Part shown: one piece after another, positions 17,765 to 26,641 of the stretch
Layout: every line of letters begins with the position of its first letter
Position numbering within the stretch: position 1 is the stretch's first letter
Source: Burkholderiales bacterium
GTDB taxonomy: Bacteria > Pseudomonadota > Gammaproteobacteria > Burkholderiales > Usitatibacteraceae
Direction of reading: 5' to 3'
DNA: 64,000 nucleotides
NCBI GenBank assembly: GCA_025359985.1
Contig: JANYDB010000128.1
Location: forward strand, 1-64,000
Notes under the pieces: generated by a model
What the model was told of the DNA's origin: nothing
What the model saw: the letters and a program-made list of their open reading frames with translations, nothing else
Database searches by the model: none
Position numbers and translations under genes: made by a program

Positions 17765-18762
17765 GTTGCTCTCGCCAAATAACCTGAGGGATTCGTAATG
17801 GCGGGCATATTGTCAGAGTTGCCGTTCTCTACCTCATAAACTGTTTTACCGCGAATCCTGAAATAATCGCTAGCGTTATAAAAGAAATTTTCCGAGTGTC
17901 CGGCAAATAAAAGGCCATCCGGTGCCAGTAGAGGGGCAAAGCGCCGCAGAATAGCAGCTTGGGTCTGCTTGTTGAAATAAATCATCACGTTGCGGCAAAA
18001 AATAGCGGCTAACGGCGCTTTGACAGGCCACTCAGGTTCATTCAAATTGATCTGCTGAAACTCAACCAATCGTTGTAGCTGGGGTCGAACGTGCGCGAAG
18101 CCCTGATGTGCACCAGTGCCTTTCAGAAAAAATCGTTTGAGCTGAACCTGTGTCAGAGATGCAACTCTTTCCATGGCGTACACACCTTGACGTGCTGCTG
18201 AAAGTGCTTCTGTATCAAGGTCTGAGGCAATGATGCGCACCGGTGGTTCATCGCTACCAAAGGCTTCAACAATGGCCATCGCGATTGAATAAGGCTCTTC
18301 TCCCGTCGAGCAGGCGGCACTCCACACATTCAATATTTTATTCGGCTGAGCCTCATGCATTTTCAGCAAATGCTCGGTCAGCAACGGGAAATGATGGGCT
18401 TCACGAAAAAACGCGGTCAGATTAGTCGTGAGGGCATTAATAAAGGCAATACGTTCGCCAGGCTCGCCCGTCTCCGCACTGCTGGCGGCCACCACATCGA
18501 GATATTCACCAAACGATGTAAGGCCAAGCTTACGCAGCCGCTTGGTGAGGCGGCTATACGCCATGCTGCGCTTGGAATCGTTGAGCGATATACCTGCGTA
18601 ATCAAAAATCATTTTTTGCAACCGTTGAAAATCAACGTCCAAAAACGGAAACTGCTGGAACGGCTGGAAAGGCGGCGCGCTTGTCTCTGGCAATGCTGGC
18701 GGGCGCTTTGCAGTTTGTTTGCCGATCGGCTTGGCCATCGATTTATTGAAAAAAAAATTCAT
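17761..18762 (-). CDS. cheR: Chemotaxis protein methyltransferase CheR
   Basis: CheR methylates receptor glutamates using SAM. The 333-residue protein has the N-terminal all-alpha CheR domain (FDYAGISLNDSKRSMAYSRL) and a C-terminal SAM-binding domain with NVWSAACSTGEEPYSIAM (SAM motif I) and IFCRNVMIYF. About 45 N-terminal residues, rich in Lys and Pro, precede the domain. Its ATG overlaps the stop of the preceding gene (ATGA). The receptor of this operon ends in EWEEF, a plausible docking pentapeptide for this enzyme. Confidence 0.97.
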   Translation of the reverse strand: MNFFFNKSMAKPIGKQTAKRPPALPETSAPPFQPFQQFPFLDVDFQRLQKMIFDYAGISLNDSKRSMAYSRLTKRLRKLGLTSFGEYLDVVAASSAETGEPGERIAFINALTTNLTAFFREAHHFPLLTEHLLKMHEAQPNKILNVWSAACSTGEEPYSIAMAIVEAFGSDEPPVRIIASDLDTEALSAARQGVYAMERVASLTQVQLKRFFLKGTGAHQGFAHVRPQLQRLVEFQQINLNEPEWPVKAPLAAIFCRNVMIYFNKQTQAAILRRFAPLLAPDGLLFAGHSENFFYNASDYFRIRGKTVYEVENGNSDNMPAITNPSGYLARAT

Positions 18763-19337
18763 GACTCGGCTGCCGAAATATCACGCCAGGCGGTAAGGAT
18801 TTTTTTGGCGTCCTGCCAAAACGCTTTGCTGCGTTCTAGCCCTGCAGACATAGATAATTTATTGGCCACTGATTTTGCGGTAGCCGCTAATTCACGCAGT
18901 GTTTTCGCCTCCAACAACTCGGCACCCAGCAAATCAATGTCGGCAGAGGGAATACTCTCAAGCCTGAGCAATAATTGCATTTTTGCGGCGACCAACGGCG
19001 GCAAATCCTGCGCTTTCCCGGCATGACTGCGCGCAAATGGCGTAGTGGCATCAACTGCCGTAGCGCGATACCCGCTAATGGCTGGCTCAACAGCAGCCAC
19101 CAAGCCTAAGCGGACCAGTTCACGCAATTGGGTTTCCAATAAACTTGACAGGCTGCCAGCCCGATCCAACAATTGCCGGAAGGTGGTTTGACCGTCAATT
19201 AAAAATAGGACAGAGCGAAGCTTCGGTGAAATATCGGATGCGCGCGCACGCATTTTTTCGGTGCCATCTAACGTGCGTATCAGCGGGCTGTCATAGTGCA
19301 GTATTGGCGATGCGTTATCAGCCATAGGGTTTTGCAT
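18759..19337 (-). CDS. Uncharacterised protein in chemotaxis operon
   Basis: I do not recognise a named family. The 192-residue protein is soluble, with no signal peptide or membrane segment. Residues about 33-80 (SPKLRSVLFLIDGQTTFRQL, then a helix with LETQLRELVRLGLV) look like a winged-helix-type fold of the sort used for protein-protein contact or DNA binding. The C-terminal half is helical and Ala/Leu/Lys rich. Its start lies inside the last 20 bp of cheA and its end overlaps cheR by four bases, so it is translated together with the signalling core. An accessory role in chemotaxis or motility control is inference from position only. Confidence 0.75.
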   Translation of the reverse strand: MQNPMADNASPILHYDSPLIRTLDGTEKMRARASDISPKLRSVLFLIDGQTTFRQLLDRAGSLSSLLETQLRELVRLGLVAAVEPAISGYRATAVDATTPFARSHAGKAQDLPPLVAAKMQLLLRLESIPSADIDLLGAELLEAKTLRELAATAKSVANKLSMSAGLERSKAFWQDAKKILTAWRDISAAES

Positions 19338-21513
19338 TCAAGTCGATATCAACCGTGTGTGCGACCCCGACGATGTAGGCCGCGTCGAGAATAAACGCAA
19401 CGCGTCCGTCACCCATGATGGTGGCGCCAGACAAACCTTTTACGCGTCGGTAATTGGCTTCAATACTTTTTAGAACTACCTGGTGTTGACCGAGTAATGC
19501 ATCCACTCTGAGCGCCGCGCGTTTGCCATCAATATCCAGTATAACCAGCAAATCACTGATGGCTTTTGCCTTGCTATTTTCGCTCTCCATGGCTGGCTGC
19601 AAGCTGGATAAATTGAACAGTTGCTCGAGTGACGTGATGGGCAAATACTCATCACGCAGCCTGACGACCTCTTGACTATTGACCGTCTTGAGGTCATGTG
19701 CTTCGGGCTGCATCGATTGTGCAATGTGTGCCAGCGGCAAAATATAAGTCTCGCCGCATACGCTTATGGACATGCCGTCCAAAATTGCCAGCGTCAGCGG
19801 CAGTCGGATAATAATCGTGGTGCCGGTGCCCGGATTTGACGCGATGTCGACAGTGCCGCCGAGGGAATGGACGTTCTGCCACACCACATCCATGCCAACT
19901 CCTCGTCCAGAAATATCACTTACCGATTCGGCAGTCGAGAAGCCCGGCGTAAAAATCAGTGGCCAGATTTCATCATCACGCCATTGATCTGTAACCGCCA
20001 AACCAAGCTCATTGGCTTTGCGAACGATTCGTTCACGGTTAAGGCCTGCACCATCGTCGGCGACTGTAATCATGATGCCGCCGCTATGGTAAGCCGCGCG
20101 CACACTGAGCAGCCCGACGCGTGGTTTGCCATGGCGTTGGCGTTCATCGGGTGTTTCAATGCCGTGGTCAAGCGCGTTGCGCACCAAATGTGTAAGAGGA
20201 TCAGCGATTTTTTCAATGACGCTTTTGTCAAGTTCAGTATCTTCGCCGTACATTTCCAGTTCAACTTCTTTGCTTAATCGGTCTGCAAGATCGCGTGTCA
20301 TACGAGGCAGGCGGCTGAATACAAAACTGATCGGCAGCATACGAATAGCCAACACGGCTTCCTGCAGCTCACGGGTGTTGCGCGCAAGCTGACTTAAGCC
20401 ATAAGCCAGTCGCGCCTTGTCAGTTTCATTTATGTCCGCAGCAGACTGGATCAGCATCGCTTCGGCAATGACCAATTCGCCAACGAGGTTTATCAGTTGA
20501 TCCACCTTGGCGACATTGACGCGAATTGAGCTCGCATCGGCAAGCGAGGCCAGCGCAATATCGTTGACCGGCGCGTTGGCATACGCTTCATGAGCAATAA
20601 AATCTTTTGCGATGTTTGCTGAGAGGTCTTTATGCAGAAGTGTGTTTATATCAACATCAGGTTCGTTACCGGTCTCGTCTTCCAACGGGGCAAAAAATTC
20701 ATAGGCATTTTCATCTTCAATATTGATGGCATCAATCACGGATGGTAAGGCGGTGAATGGCGCGGCAATTGATGGGCTGGTGATGTAAATAGAATCAGCT
20801 GGTGCCAAAAACTCTAGACTTTCGCGTAATTCATCTTCTGCAATATCGGCATGAAGAGAAAAACGTAATTCCCATTGGGTAGCGCTGATGGCTTCGCAAT
20901 CGTGGCTAGCGACTTCACCCAGACCGCGTATGTCCGCCAACAAATTATTGATCGCGGCGGTATCTGCATAGTCGGTTTTCATCAGCCGCATGGCTACCTG
21001 AAGCGATGTTGCAGGACTCGTTGCGCTTGTTCTAGCGGCGTCGGTACTGGTACTGTTGATTGGGGCAAGTGCGACGTGGGCGGATGTGGTAAGTGCCGGT
21101 GTGGTGTGCGCTATGGGGCGATCTGCGTTGTCGGCAATATCGATTAATGCTTCCTGCATGCAAGCAAGCTCGGTTAGATCAGGTGCTCGCTCCTGTTCTA
21201 ACGCTGCTAAATGTCGTCGCATGATGTCGCTTGCGGTCAAACATAAATCAACCAGGCGTTTGGTGAGAACCAGTTTGCGTTTGCGTACGCGATCCAGAAT
21301 CGATTCAAACTCATGCGTAAAGGTGGTCAATGCGGTGTGCCCGAAAGCGGCAGCACCTCCTTTGACTGAATGTACAGCGCGAAAAATCGCATTCAGCGCT
21401 TCGTCATCCGGTGCATTGATATTAACTGCAATCAATAAAGATTCAAGCGCATAAAGGTGCTCGTGCGCTTCTTCAAAAAACGCCTTTGCAAACCGGGACA
21501 GATCCAGTGCCAT
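19318..21513 (-). CDS. cheA: Chemotaxis sensor histidine kinase CheA
   Basis: CheA autophosphorylates and passes phosphate to CheY and CheB. The 731 residues show an N-terminal HPt domain with H48 in AVHSVKGGAAAFG, then a long linker/P2-like region with low-complexity Ala/Thr/Asp sequence (about 130-330). A dimerisation helix pair follows (VDQLINLVGELVIAEAML). The HATPase domain has NALDHGIE, DDGAGLNRERI and GRGVGMDVV, and the C-terminal CheW-like domain ends near KGLSGATIMGDGRVAFILD. All motifs are intact. It sits between the cheY-like gene and the unknown gene. Confidence 0.97.
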   Translation of the reverse strand: MALDLSRFAKAFFEEAHEHLYALESLLIAVNINAPDDEALNAIFRAVHSVKGGAAAFGHTALTTFTHEFESILDRVRKRKLVLTKRLVDLCLTASDIMRRHLAALEQERAPDLTELACMQEALIDIADNADRPIAHTTPALTTSAHVALAPINSTSTDAARTSATSPATSLQVAMRLMKTDYADTAAINNLLADIRGLGEVASHDCEAISATQWELRFSLHADIAEDELRESLEFLAPADSIYITSPSIAAPFTALPSVIDAINIEDENAYEFFAPLEDETGNEPDVDINTLLHKDLSANIAKDFIAHEAYANAPVNDIALASLADASSIRVNVAKVDQLINLVGELVIAEAMLIQSAADINETDKARLAYGLSQLARNTRELQEAVLAIRMLPISFVFSRLPRMTRDLADRLSKEVELEMYGEDTELDKSVIEKIADPLTHLVRNALDHGIETPDERQRHGKPRVGLLSVRAAYHSGGIMITVADDGAGLNRERIVRKANELGLAVTDQWRDDEIWPLIFTPGFSTAESVSDISGRGVGMDVVWQNVHSLGGTVDIASNPGTGTTIIIRLPLTLAILDGMSISVCGETYILPLAHIAQSMQPEAHDLKTVNSQEVVRLRDEYLPITSLEQLFNLSSLQPAMESENSKAKAISDLLVILDIDGKRAALRVDALLGQHQVVLKSIEANYRRVKGLSGATIMGDGRVAFILDAAYIVGVAHTVDIDLNAKPYG

Positions 21514-21545
21514 AGGGTACGTGCAGATTCAGGCTGAGGGCTTGG

Positions 21546-21914
21546 TCAAGCCGACCCCAGCGCCTTCCTGAGCATCTCGAGCAGTTTGTCGGGATCAAAT
21601 GGTTTTACCATCCACCCGGTCGCGCCGGCCTCACGTCCAGCCTGTTTTAGTTCCGGTGAAGATTCGGTGGACAACATCATGATTGGAACCTTGCGGTAGG
21701 CCGGTAGTGCTCGCAGTGCCTTGGTCAGTGTAACGCCGTCCATTCTGGGCATATTGTGATCGGTCAGCACCAAGTCGATAGTATGGGCCTGTGCTAATGC
21801 GAGGCCTTCTTCACCATCGGCAGCCTCAAGAACACGATAGCCCGAATTAGTAAGAACATAGGCCAGCATTTGTCTAATCGAGGGAGAGTCATCAACAGTC
21901 AGAATGGTTTTCAT
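21546..21914 (-). CDS. cheY: Single-domain response regulator, CheY-like
   Basis: This 122-residue stand-alone receiver domain has the acidic pair D8-D9, phospho-acceptor D52 (VLTDHNMPRMDG), the switch Ser/Thr in MLSTESS and the conserved Lys in GWMVKPFDPDKL. Position directly upstream of cheA identifies it as the output or regulatory CheY of this pathway. Its target (flagellar motor or another device) is not shown, because no motor genes lie in the window. Confidence 0.92.
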   Translation of the reverse strand: MKTILTVDDSPSIRQMLAYVLTNSGYRVLEAADGEEGLALAQAHTIDLVLTDHNMPRMDGVTLTKALRALPAYRKVPIMMLSTESSPELKQAGREAGATGWMVKPFDPDKLLEMLRKALGSA

Positions 21915-22024
21915 GTTTTTTTAATGAGGGTTTTAGGTCAGGTTTAATTAAATAGGCGGCGAGTTAAGTAGCGGTCTTCGAAATGGTCGCCAGATGAGTC
22001 AGGCGAGCCGAAATGCAAGCACCC

Positions 22025-22642
22025 TCAAAATAATTCCATCTCACCGATACCAAGATGGGCTTTGCTAACAGGCTTGGAAAGTGAAATGTCCAGTTCGGCC
22101 AAGTTGTCGTTGACTTGTTCGACTTGATGAAGCAGGTGCAGCAAGATGCCATCACGGCGAATTAGATTGGCCGGTTCTACACTCTGGGCAATGCGGTCAA
22201 GTTCGCGAACCAGCGCGTTCAGGCGGCACTGCGCATGCGCCAGCAACTGATCTGAAATATCCTGAAATTGGAGCGCATTAAATGCGGAGACGGTAGCCGC
22301 ATCCCGGGTTTGATTGATACGCTCAGCGGTATCGGCATTGGGTGTTTGCGCATCCGCAGATGGGGTGTTCAAGGGAGTTTTGACCGTATTGCCAGGTTGG
22401 GTAAAGGCTGGCATGAGACGCTCGATAGCATCTCGCAAAATAGCGCGAGTTTCACCGATTTCATCGTGCGCTGCATGCACATGTGATGCCAGCCGGGAGA
22501 CAAGCTCCTGCAAGGTAAGTAACGATGCGTAGGTGGGAACTGAGTTGGCTGGAGAGCTGGGTACAGACGTGTCGGCGATCGCTGCCGATTTTGTTGTAAC
22601 TATCGTCGCTGCTGCGTCGATCATCTCTTTGCTCGCTATCAT
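22025..22642 (-). CDS. Probable CheZ-like phosphatase of CheY-P
   Basis: The 205-residue protein is largely helical, with an Ala/Thr/Ser-rich N-terminus. Residues 125-134 read [10 protein letters not shown]. The spacing D128-x3-Q132 equals the catalytic Asp-x3-Gln of E. coli CheZ (FQDLTGQ). The length is close to CheZ (about 214), and the protein ends in a short isolated acidic-hydrophobic peptide (GEMELF) that could bind CheY as the CheZ tail does. Overall similarity to classical CheZ appears low, so a simple profile search might miss it. Its start overlaps the cheW stop (ATGA) and cheY follows. Function is inferred from motif plus context. Confidence 0.6.
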   Translation of the reverse strand: MIASKEMIDAAATIVTTKSAAIADTSVPSSPANSVPTYASLLTLQELVSRLASHVHAAHDEIGETRAILRDAIERLMPAFTQPGNTVKTPLNTPSADAQTPNADTAERINQTRDAATVSAFNALQFQDISDQLLAHAQCRLNALVRELDRIAQSVEPANLIRRDGILLHLLHQVEQVNDNLAELDISLSKPVSKAHLGIGEMELF

Positions 22643-23169
22643 CGCGCGCTGCCTGCATCATCCATAAGCGCCATTTCTGCGCTGCTCATCAAACGTTCAA
22701 TATCGAGCAAGATGAGCATCCTGCCTTCAACGCTGGCCAGCCCCAGTAAAAATTCGGTATCGAACATCGCAAAGGCGGGCGCTGCACTAATGGCATCGAC
22801 TGGCAGGCTCATGACATCAGAAACGCTATCGACCACAATGCCGATAATGCGGCGGCCTATATTGAGCACAATAACCACTGTGAACTTGTTGTAAACAGCT
22901 TCCCCAAGATTAAATTTAATGCGCATATCCACAATAGGCACGATAGTGCCACGCAGATTTATAACGCCTTTGATAAACGGCGGTGTGTTTGCGATCCGCG
23001 TGACGGCATCGTAGCCCCGAATTTCCTGTACCTTGAGAATATCAATGGCGTATTCTTCTTCACCTAATGTGAAGGTGAGGAATTCCTGAATAGCCATTTC
23101 ATCTTTCTGGCGGTCATTCTGGCGATGATGGTGGGCATCACGGTGCGGGGGGGGGCTCTGGTTTTGCAT
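22639..23169 (-). CDS. cheW: Chemotaxis coupling protein CheW
   Basis: CheW is an SH3-like adaptor linking receptors to CheA. The 176-residue protein has the typical core [24 protein letters not shown], followed by [14 protein letters not shown] and [12 protein letters not shown]. The N-terminal 25 residues are rich in His, Gln and Asp, with a short run of eight Gs in the DNA near 23148-23155, an irregular leader that differs from normal CheW. A later start is possible: M26 begins the conserved part (MAIQEFLTF). Confidence 0.95.
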   Translation of the reverse strand: MQNQSPPPHRDAHHHRQNDRQKDEMAIQEFLTFTLGEEEYAIDILKVQEIRGYDAVTRIANTPPFIKGVINLRGTIVPIVDMRIKFNLGEAVYNKFTVVIVLNIGRRIIGIVVDSVSDVMSLPVDAISAAPAFAMFDTEFLLGLASVEGRMLILLDIERLMSSAEMALMDDAGSAR

Positions 23170-23199
23170 AGTTGAGTGGTGAGGATAATAAGGCGTGAA

Positions 23200-24927
23200 T
23201 TAAAATTCTTCCCACTCGCCATCAAGGTCTTTTGGCAATGACGGTGTTTTATGGCGGGCATTCTCATTGGCCAGCCTGTTCGTACCGGCAGTCTGATGTC
23301 CGGACGAGGACTTAAAATTGCTGGATTCTGCGAGTGCCGCTGTGCGTCGTGCGCGGATCTGATCATCACGCAGCTTGCCGTCATCTAATTTGAATCGCGA
23401 CACTAAATCGGATAACGCTTCTGCCTGTTCGCGCATTGATTCCGCCGCCGCGGCCGCTTCTTCAACTAGCGCTGCATTTTGTTGAGTCACATCTTCCATC
23501 TGCACAATCGCGCGATTCACCTGTTCAATACCGGCTGCTTGTTCGTGTGAGGCCACCGAAATTTCAGTAATGATTTCGGTGGTTTGCTGAATGCCCACCA
23601 CAATGTTTTGCATGGCAGTGCCGGCTTCATTTACGAGCTTGGTGCCGTCTTCTACCTGTTCAACTGAGGTGCGGATCAAGTCCTTGATTTCCTTCGCGGC
23701 AGCAGCGCTACGCTGCGCCAAGGCACGCACTTCAGCGGCCACCACCGCAAAACCGCGGCCTTGTTCGCCCGCCCGAGCGGCTTCCACAGCAGCATTTAGG
23801 GCCAGAATATTGGTTTGAAATGCGATGCTGTCAATCACGCTGATGATTTCCCCAATCTTGCGTGAGCTGGTGCTGATGGCCGCCATTTTATCCACCGCTT
23901 TACCCGCCACCACGCCACCTTTTTTGGCGGCTTCAGTTGCGTTGGCAGCCAATCCGTTGGCGAGCTTGGTATTGTCCGCATTCTGACGAATCGTCGAGGT
24001 AAATTGTTCCATGCTCGATGCGGTTTCTTCAAGCGTTGAGGCTTGCTCCTCGGTACGCGCGGAGAGGTCGGTATTGCCGGCGCTGATTTGCCGGGCGGCG
24101 TTCGCGATTTCGCCGGCATTAATGGCAACCTGCGCGATCAAATTGTGCAGTTGCCCTACAAAGCCATTCATAGAGGTTGACAGTCGCCCAAATTCGCCTG
24201 ACATGGCGGGCAGTTTTTTGGTTAAATCGGCTTCACCTGCGCGCAAATCTTCGGTCGCACGCAGCACCTGATCAATCGGCCCGGTGATATTGCGATACAT
24301 CCAATAGGCAACCGCACCAAAAATCAGCAAGCCCAAAATGACGCTGAGCGTAACGGCCAAGCCCGCTTTAATGCCCATACTGCGCGCGTTTTCCTGGAAG
24401 CTGCGATTTTCTGATTCCAACTGATCTGAGAGCGCATCCAGGCGGCCAGAAATAGTGGCAAATTTGGATTCAAACTCGTTCATGCGGGCAAGGGCTGCCA
24501 CCAGGTCGGTTTTGGTTAAGGCAAATAATTCATCTGATTCTGTAATGTAGGCTTTCATCGCCGGGCTGACTTCGTCTACCGCTTTGCGAATATTGGGTGC
24601 AGCCTTTGCCTCACCAATAATCACCATGGCTCTGGACAGTGCGGCTTTATGATTTTCGAATTGCTTCTCCAACCGCGCCATCCAGGCGGTTTCACCACGT
24701 TCAAAAGCAAGTATAAAAGTGACGACATCGCCTCGAATAGCGTCATGAACGATAGCGACATCGCTGCTGGCGCGCATTAGAGTGGTGTTGCTCGACGCTT
24801 CACGCAAGGTGTCATTAAAGCGATCCACCGTTAGATATGCAATCAAACCCACGACGATAAATATAATCGCCGCAACTCCAACAAAGGCAGCCAGCGCGCC
24901 TTTAATTGAGACATTATTTTTTATCAT
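23200..24927 (-). CDS. Methyl-accepting chemotaxis protein
   Basis: This transmembrane chemoreceptor of 575 residues has TM1 at about 11-34, a periplasmic four-helix-bundle-like sensor (35-186), TM2 at about 187-211, HAMP at about 212-265, and a long cytoplasmic coiled coil. The invariant hairpin tip reads [33 protein letters not shown] (landmark, shown in parts in the family). Methylation-type E/Q pairs occur in [17 protein letters not shown]. The last five residues, EWEEF (571-575), fit the xWxxF tether that recruits CheR/CheB in E. coli Tar/Tsr. It is the first gene of the che operon and probably its dedicated receptor. The ligand is unknown. Confidence 0.96.
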   Translation of the reverse strand: MIKNNVSIKGALAAFVGVAAIIFIVVGLIAYLTVDRFNDTLREASSNTTLMRASSDVAIVHDAIRGDVVTFILAFERGETAWMARLEKQFENHKAALSRAMVIIGEAKAAPNIRKAVDEVSPAMKAYITESDELFALTKTDLVAALARMNEFESKFATISGRLDALSDQLESENRSFQENARSMGIKAGLAVTLSVILGLLIFGAVAYWMYRNITGPIDQVLRATEDLRAGEADLTKKLPAMSGEFGRLSTSMNGFVGQLHNLIAQVAINAGEIANAARQISAGNTDLSARTEEQASTLEETASSMEQFTSTIRQNADNTKLANGLAANATEAAKKGGVVAGKAVDKMAAISTSSRKIGEIISVIDSIAFQTNILALNAAVEAARAGEQGRGFAVVAAEVRALAQRSAAAAKEIKDLIRTSVEQVEDGTKLVNEAGTAMQNIVVGIQQTTEIITEISVASHEQAAGIEQVNRAIVQMEDVTQQNAALVEEAAAAAESMREQAEALSDLVSRFKLDDGKLRDDQIRARRTAALAESSNFKSSSGHQTAGTNRLANENARHKTPSLPKDLDGEWEEF

Positions 24928-25070
24928 AATTTTTATTTAAAACAGGGTATTAAGCTGTTTTTCTAAAGTTAATTATAGTTAATAAAATTTTTCACATACC
25001 GCTGCGCTCGTTAAATTTTACAAATAATTCTAACGATTAATTTATTATTTCATGCCACGTCATGGCTGGG

Positions 25071-25086
25071 CGTGATCTTCGTCACA
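25071..25086. promoter_or_regulatory. CRP/Vfr-type palindrome upstream of mcp-che operon
   Basis: CGTGA-TCTTCG-TCACA has one mismatch to the CRP consensus TGTGA-N6-TCACA. The centre lies about 151 bp upstream of the mcp start, in the 249-bp gap between the kinase gene and mcp. No clear -10/-35 or sigma-28 promoter was found near it. Confidence 0.5.
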
Positions 25087-25176
25087 GTCAAACACTTTGA
25101 AGGCAGTTTGGGAGATGTTGTAACGATTGTTAACAATACAGCTAGGCGTTATTGGAATGCGGCCGGTGTGCCCAGA

Positions 25177-26466
25177 TTATTTTTTGACCTGTGCCAATAC
25201 CGTACTGGTCCATGCCAAACGGTCGATCAAGGTACGCAAAAACTGCCGATTAAAGCGCAACTGACAGGCATCCGAAAGCTGATCTAGCTGAACATCCTGA
25301 ATCTTCAACAGCTGAACTTCCGAAACTGAAAAAATCGAGGCCGAACGCCGTGCGCGATCGCCCGACAAGTAGGCCATTTCACCAAAGCAGTCACCATCTT
25401 TAAGCACGTTGAGCAGCTTGTCGTCCTTAACCACTTTTACCTGGCCGGAGACAATAATAAAAAATGCGCGGCTAACATCGCCTTCAAGCAGTAAATTTTG
25501 CTCGCGCGAGTGATTTTCCCAAATGGCACCGCGCAATACTTCCCAAAGTTCCGAATCACGAAAATCTTTAAAAAACTCCAACTTGCGGAGTGAATTAAAT
25601 TTTTCTGCGGATGATATTTCGAATGAGTATTTTTCCAGCTGCGGAAAAGTTTCAGCTAAATCACGGGCCATCGCGTACCAAGCTGGATAGCGTTTGGCAA
25701 CATCCTTAGCCATAGCCTTTTCAACAATCTCGATCAATCGATCCGGCAAATCAGGGCGTATTGATTTCAGCGGTATGGCTTCCTCATTCAGAATTTTGTT
25801 AATCATAGCCACTGAATTAGTTGCCTGAAACGGGAGACGGCCTGCGAGAAGCTCATACATCGTGACGCCCAGTGAATAAATATCGCTTTGCGCGCTGGGC
25901 GGCTCTTCATTGATCATCTCGGGCGCCATATAGGCGGGCGAGCCGACAAAACCATCAATCTGGGTATGGGTGGAAGTCGAGATTTGCGCCGTACCAAAGT
26001 CAGAAATTTTTATATCGTCGCGCTCATCCAGGAGAACATTGGCGGCTTTGATATCCCGATGGATCACGCCGTTTTGAAACGCATAGTCGAGTGCGCGACA
26101 AGCTTTGAAAATCATCAAAACAGTTTGGCGTACGGGTAGTAAATTAGTTTCAGTACAATACTTTTTTAAGCTGCCACCGCCTACATATTCCATGACGATA
26201 TAACTCATGTCCCCGTCAACGACAGCGTCAAACACACCCACGATATTGGGGTGGGACATTTTGCCGACCAGAGCGGCCTCATTTAAAAAAAGTTTTTCAA
26301 ATCGCCGGGCCTCTTCAGGGCCCGCGCTATCGTCTTTTACCTGGACTTTAATCGCTACCTTGCGATCATTAAACTTGTCTTCACCCAAATAGACGACCGC
26401 CGTAGCACCGCGACCGAGCTCGGAAAGAATGTCGTACTTGCCAATTTTTACGGGACGCCCTGACAT
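25177..26466 (-). CDS. Ser/Thr protein kinase fused to a cyclic-nucleotide-binding domain
   Basis: The N-terminal Hanks-type kinase (about 8-275) has the G-loop LGRGATAVVYLGE, VAIK (K40), catalytic HRDIKAANVLL (135-146) and DFG at 156-158, followed by APE. All needed catalytic residues are present. The C-terminal part (about 290-425) is a CRP-like cNMP-binding domain with an intact phosphate-binding cassette FGEMAYLSGDRARRSAS (E363, R374), so binding of cAMP or cGMP is plausible. No membrane segment is present. Total length is 429. It lies upstream of, and in the same direction as, the chemotaxis operon, with CRP-like boxes on both sides. Kinase activation by a cyclic nucleotide is inferred by analogy with eukaryotic PKG, where the order of domains is reversed. 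Confidence 0.92.
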   Translation of the reverse strand: MSGRPVKIGKYDILSELGRGATAVVYLGEDKFNDRKVAIKVQVKDDSAGPEEARRFEKLFLNEAALVGKMSHPNIVGVFDAVVDGDMSYIVMEYVGGGSLKKYCTETNLLPVRQTVLMIFKACRALDYAFQNGVIHRDIKAANVLLDERDDIKISDFGTAQISTSTHTQIDGFVGSPAYMAPEMINEEPPSAQSDIYSLGVTMYELLAGRLPFQATNSVAMINKILNEEAIPLKSIRPDLPDRLIEIVEKAMAKDVAKRYPAWYAMARDLAETFPQLEKYSFEISSAEKFNSLRKLEFFKDFRDSELWEVLRGAIWENHSREQNLLLEGDVSRAFFIIVSGQVKVVKDDKLLNVLKDGDCFGEMAYLSGDRARRSASIFSVSEVQLLKIQDVQLDQLSDACQLRFNRQFLRTLIDRLAWTSTVLAQVKK

Positions 26467-26549
26467 ATCGCTTTTTTATAGATCGTACTTTTAAGTTTTT
26501 CGAGATATTGCTTGCTAAGCGCTGATTTACAACGAGTTTAACTGAAGAG

Positions 26550-26565
26550 TGTGAACTGTGTCACA
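26550..26565. promoter_or_regulatory. perfect CRP-consensus palindrome upstream of the kinase gene
   Basis: TGTGA-ACTGTG-TCACA matches TGTGA-N6-TCACA exactly. It lies 84-99 bp before the kinase start codon (26466) in a 175-bp intergenic region. Activation by a CRP/Vfr-type regulator is likely if such a protein is encoded; the core promoter itself is not clear. Confidence 0.65.
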
Positions 26566-26641
26566 TTTTTTCAAAGTTTATTAAACACTAAATCAGCCGC
26601 TGGCTAACATTGAGTTCATGCGTCAACGCTTGATTTACCCT

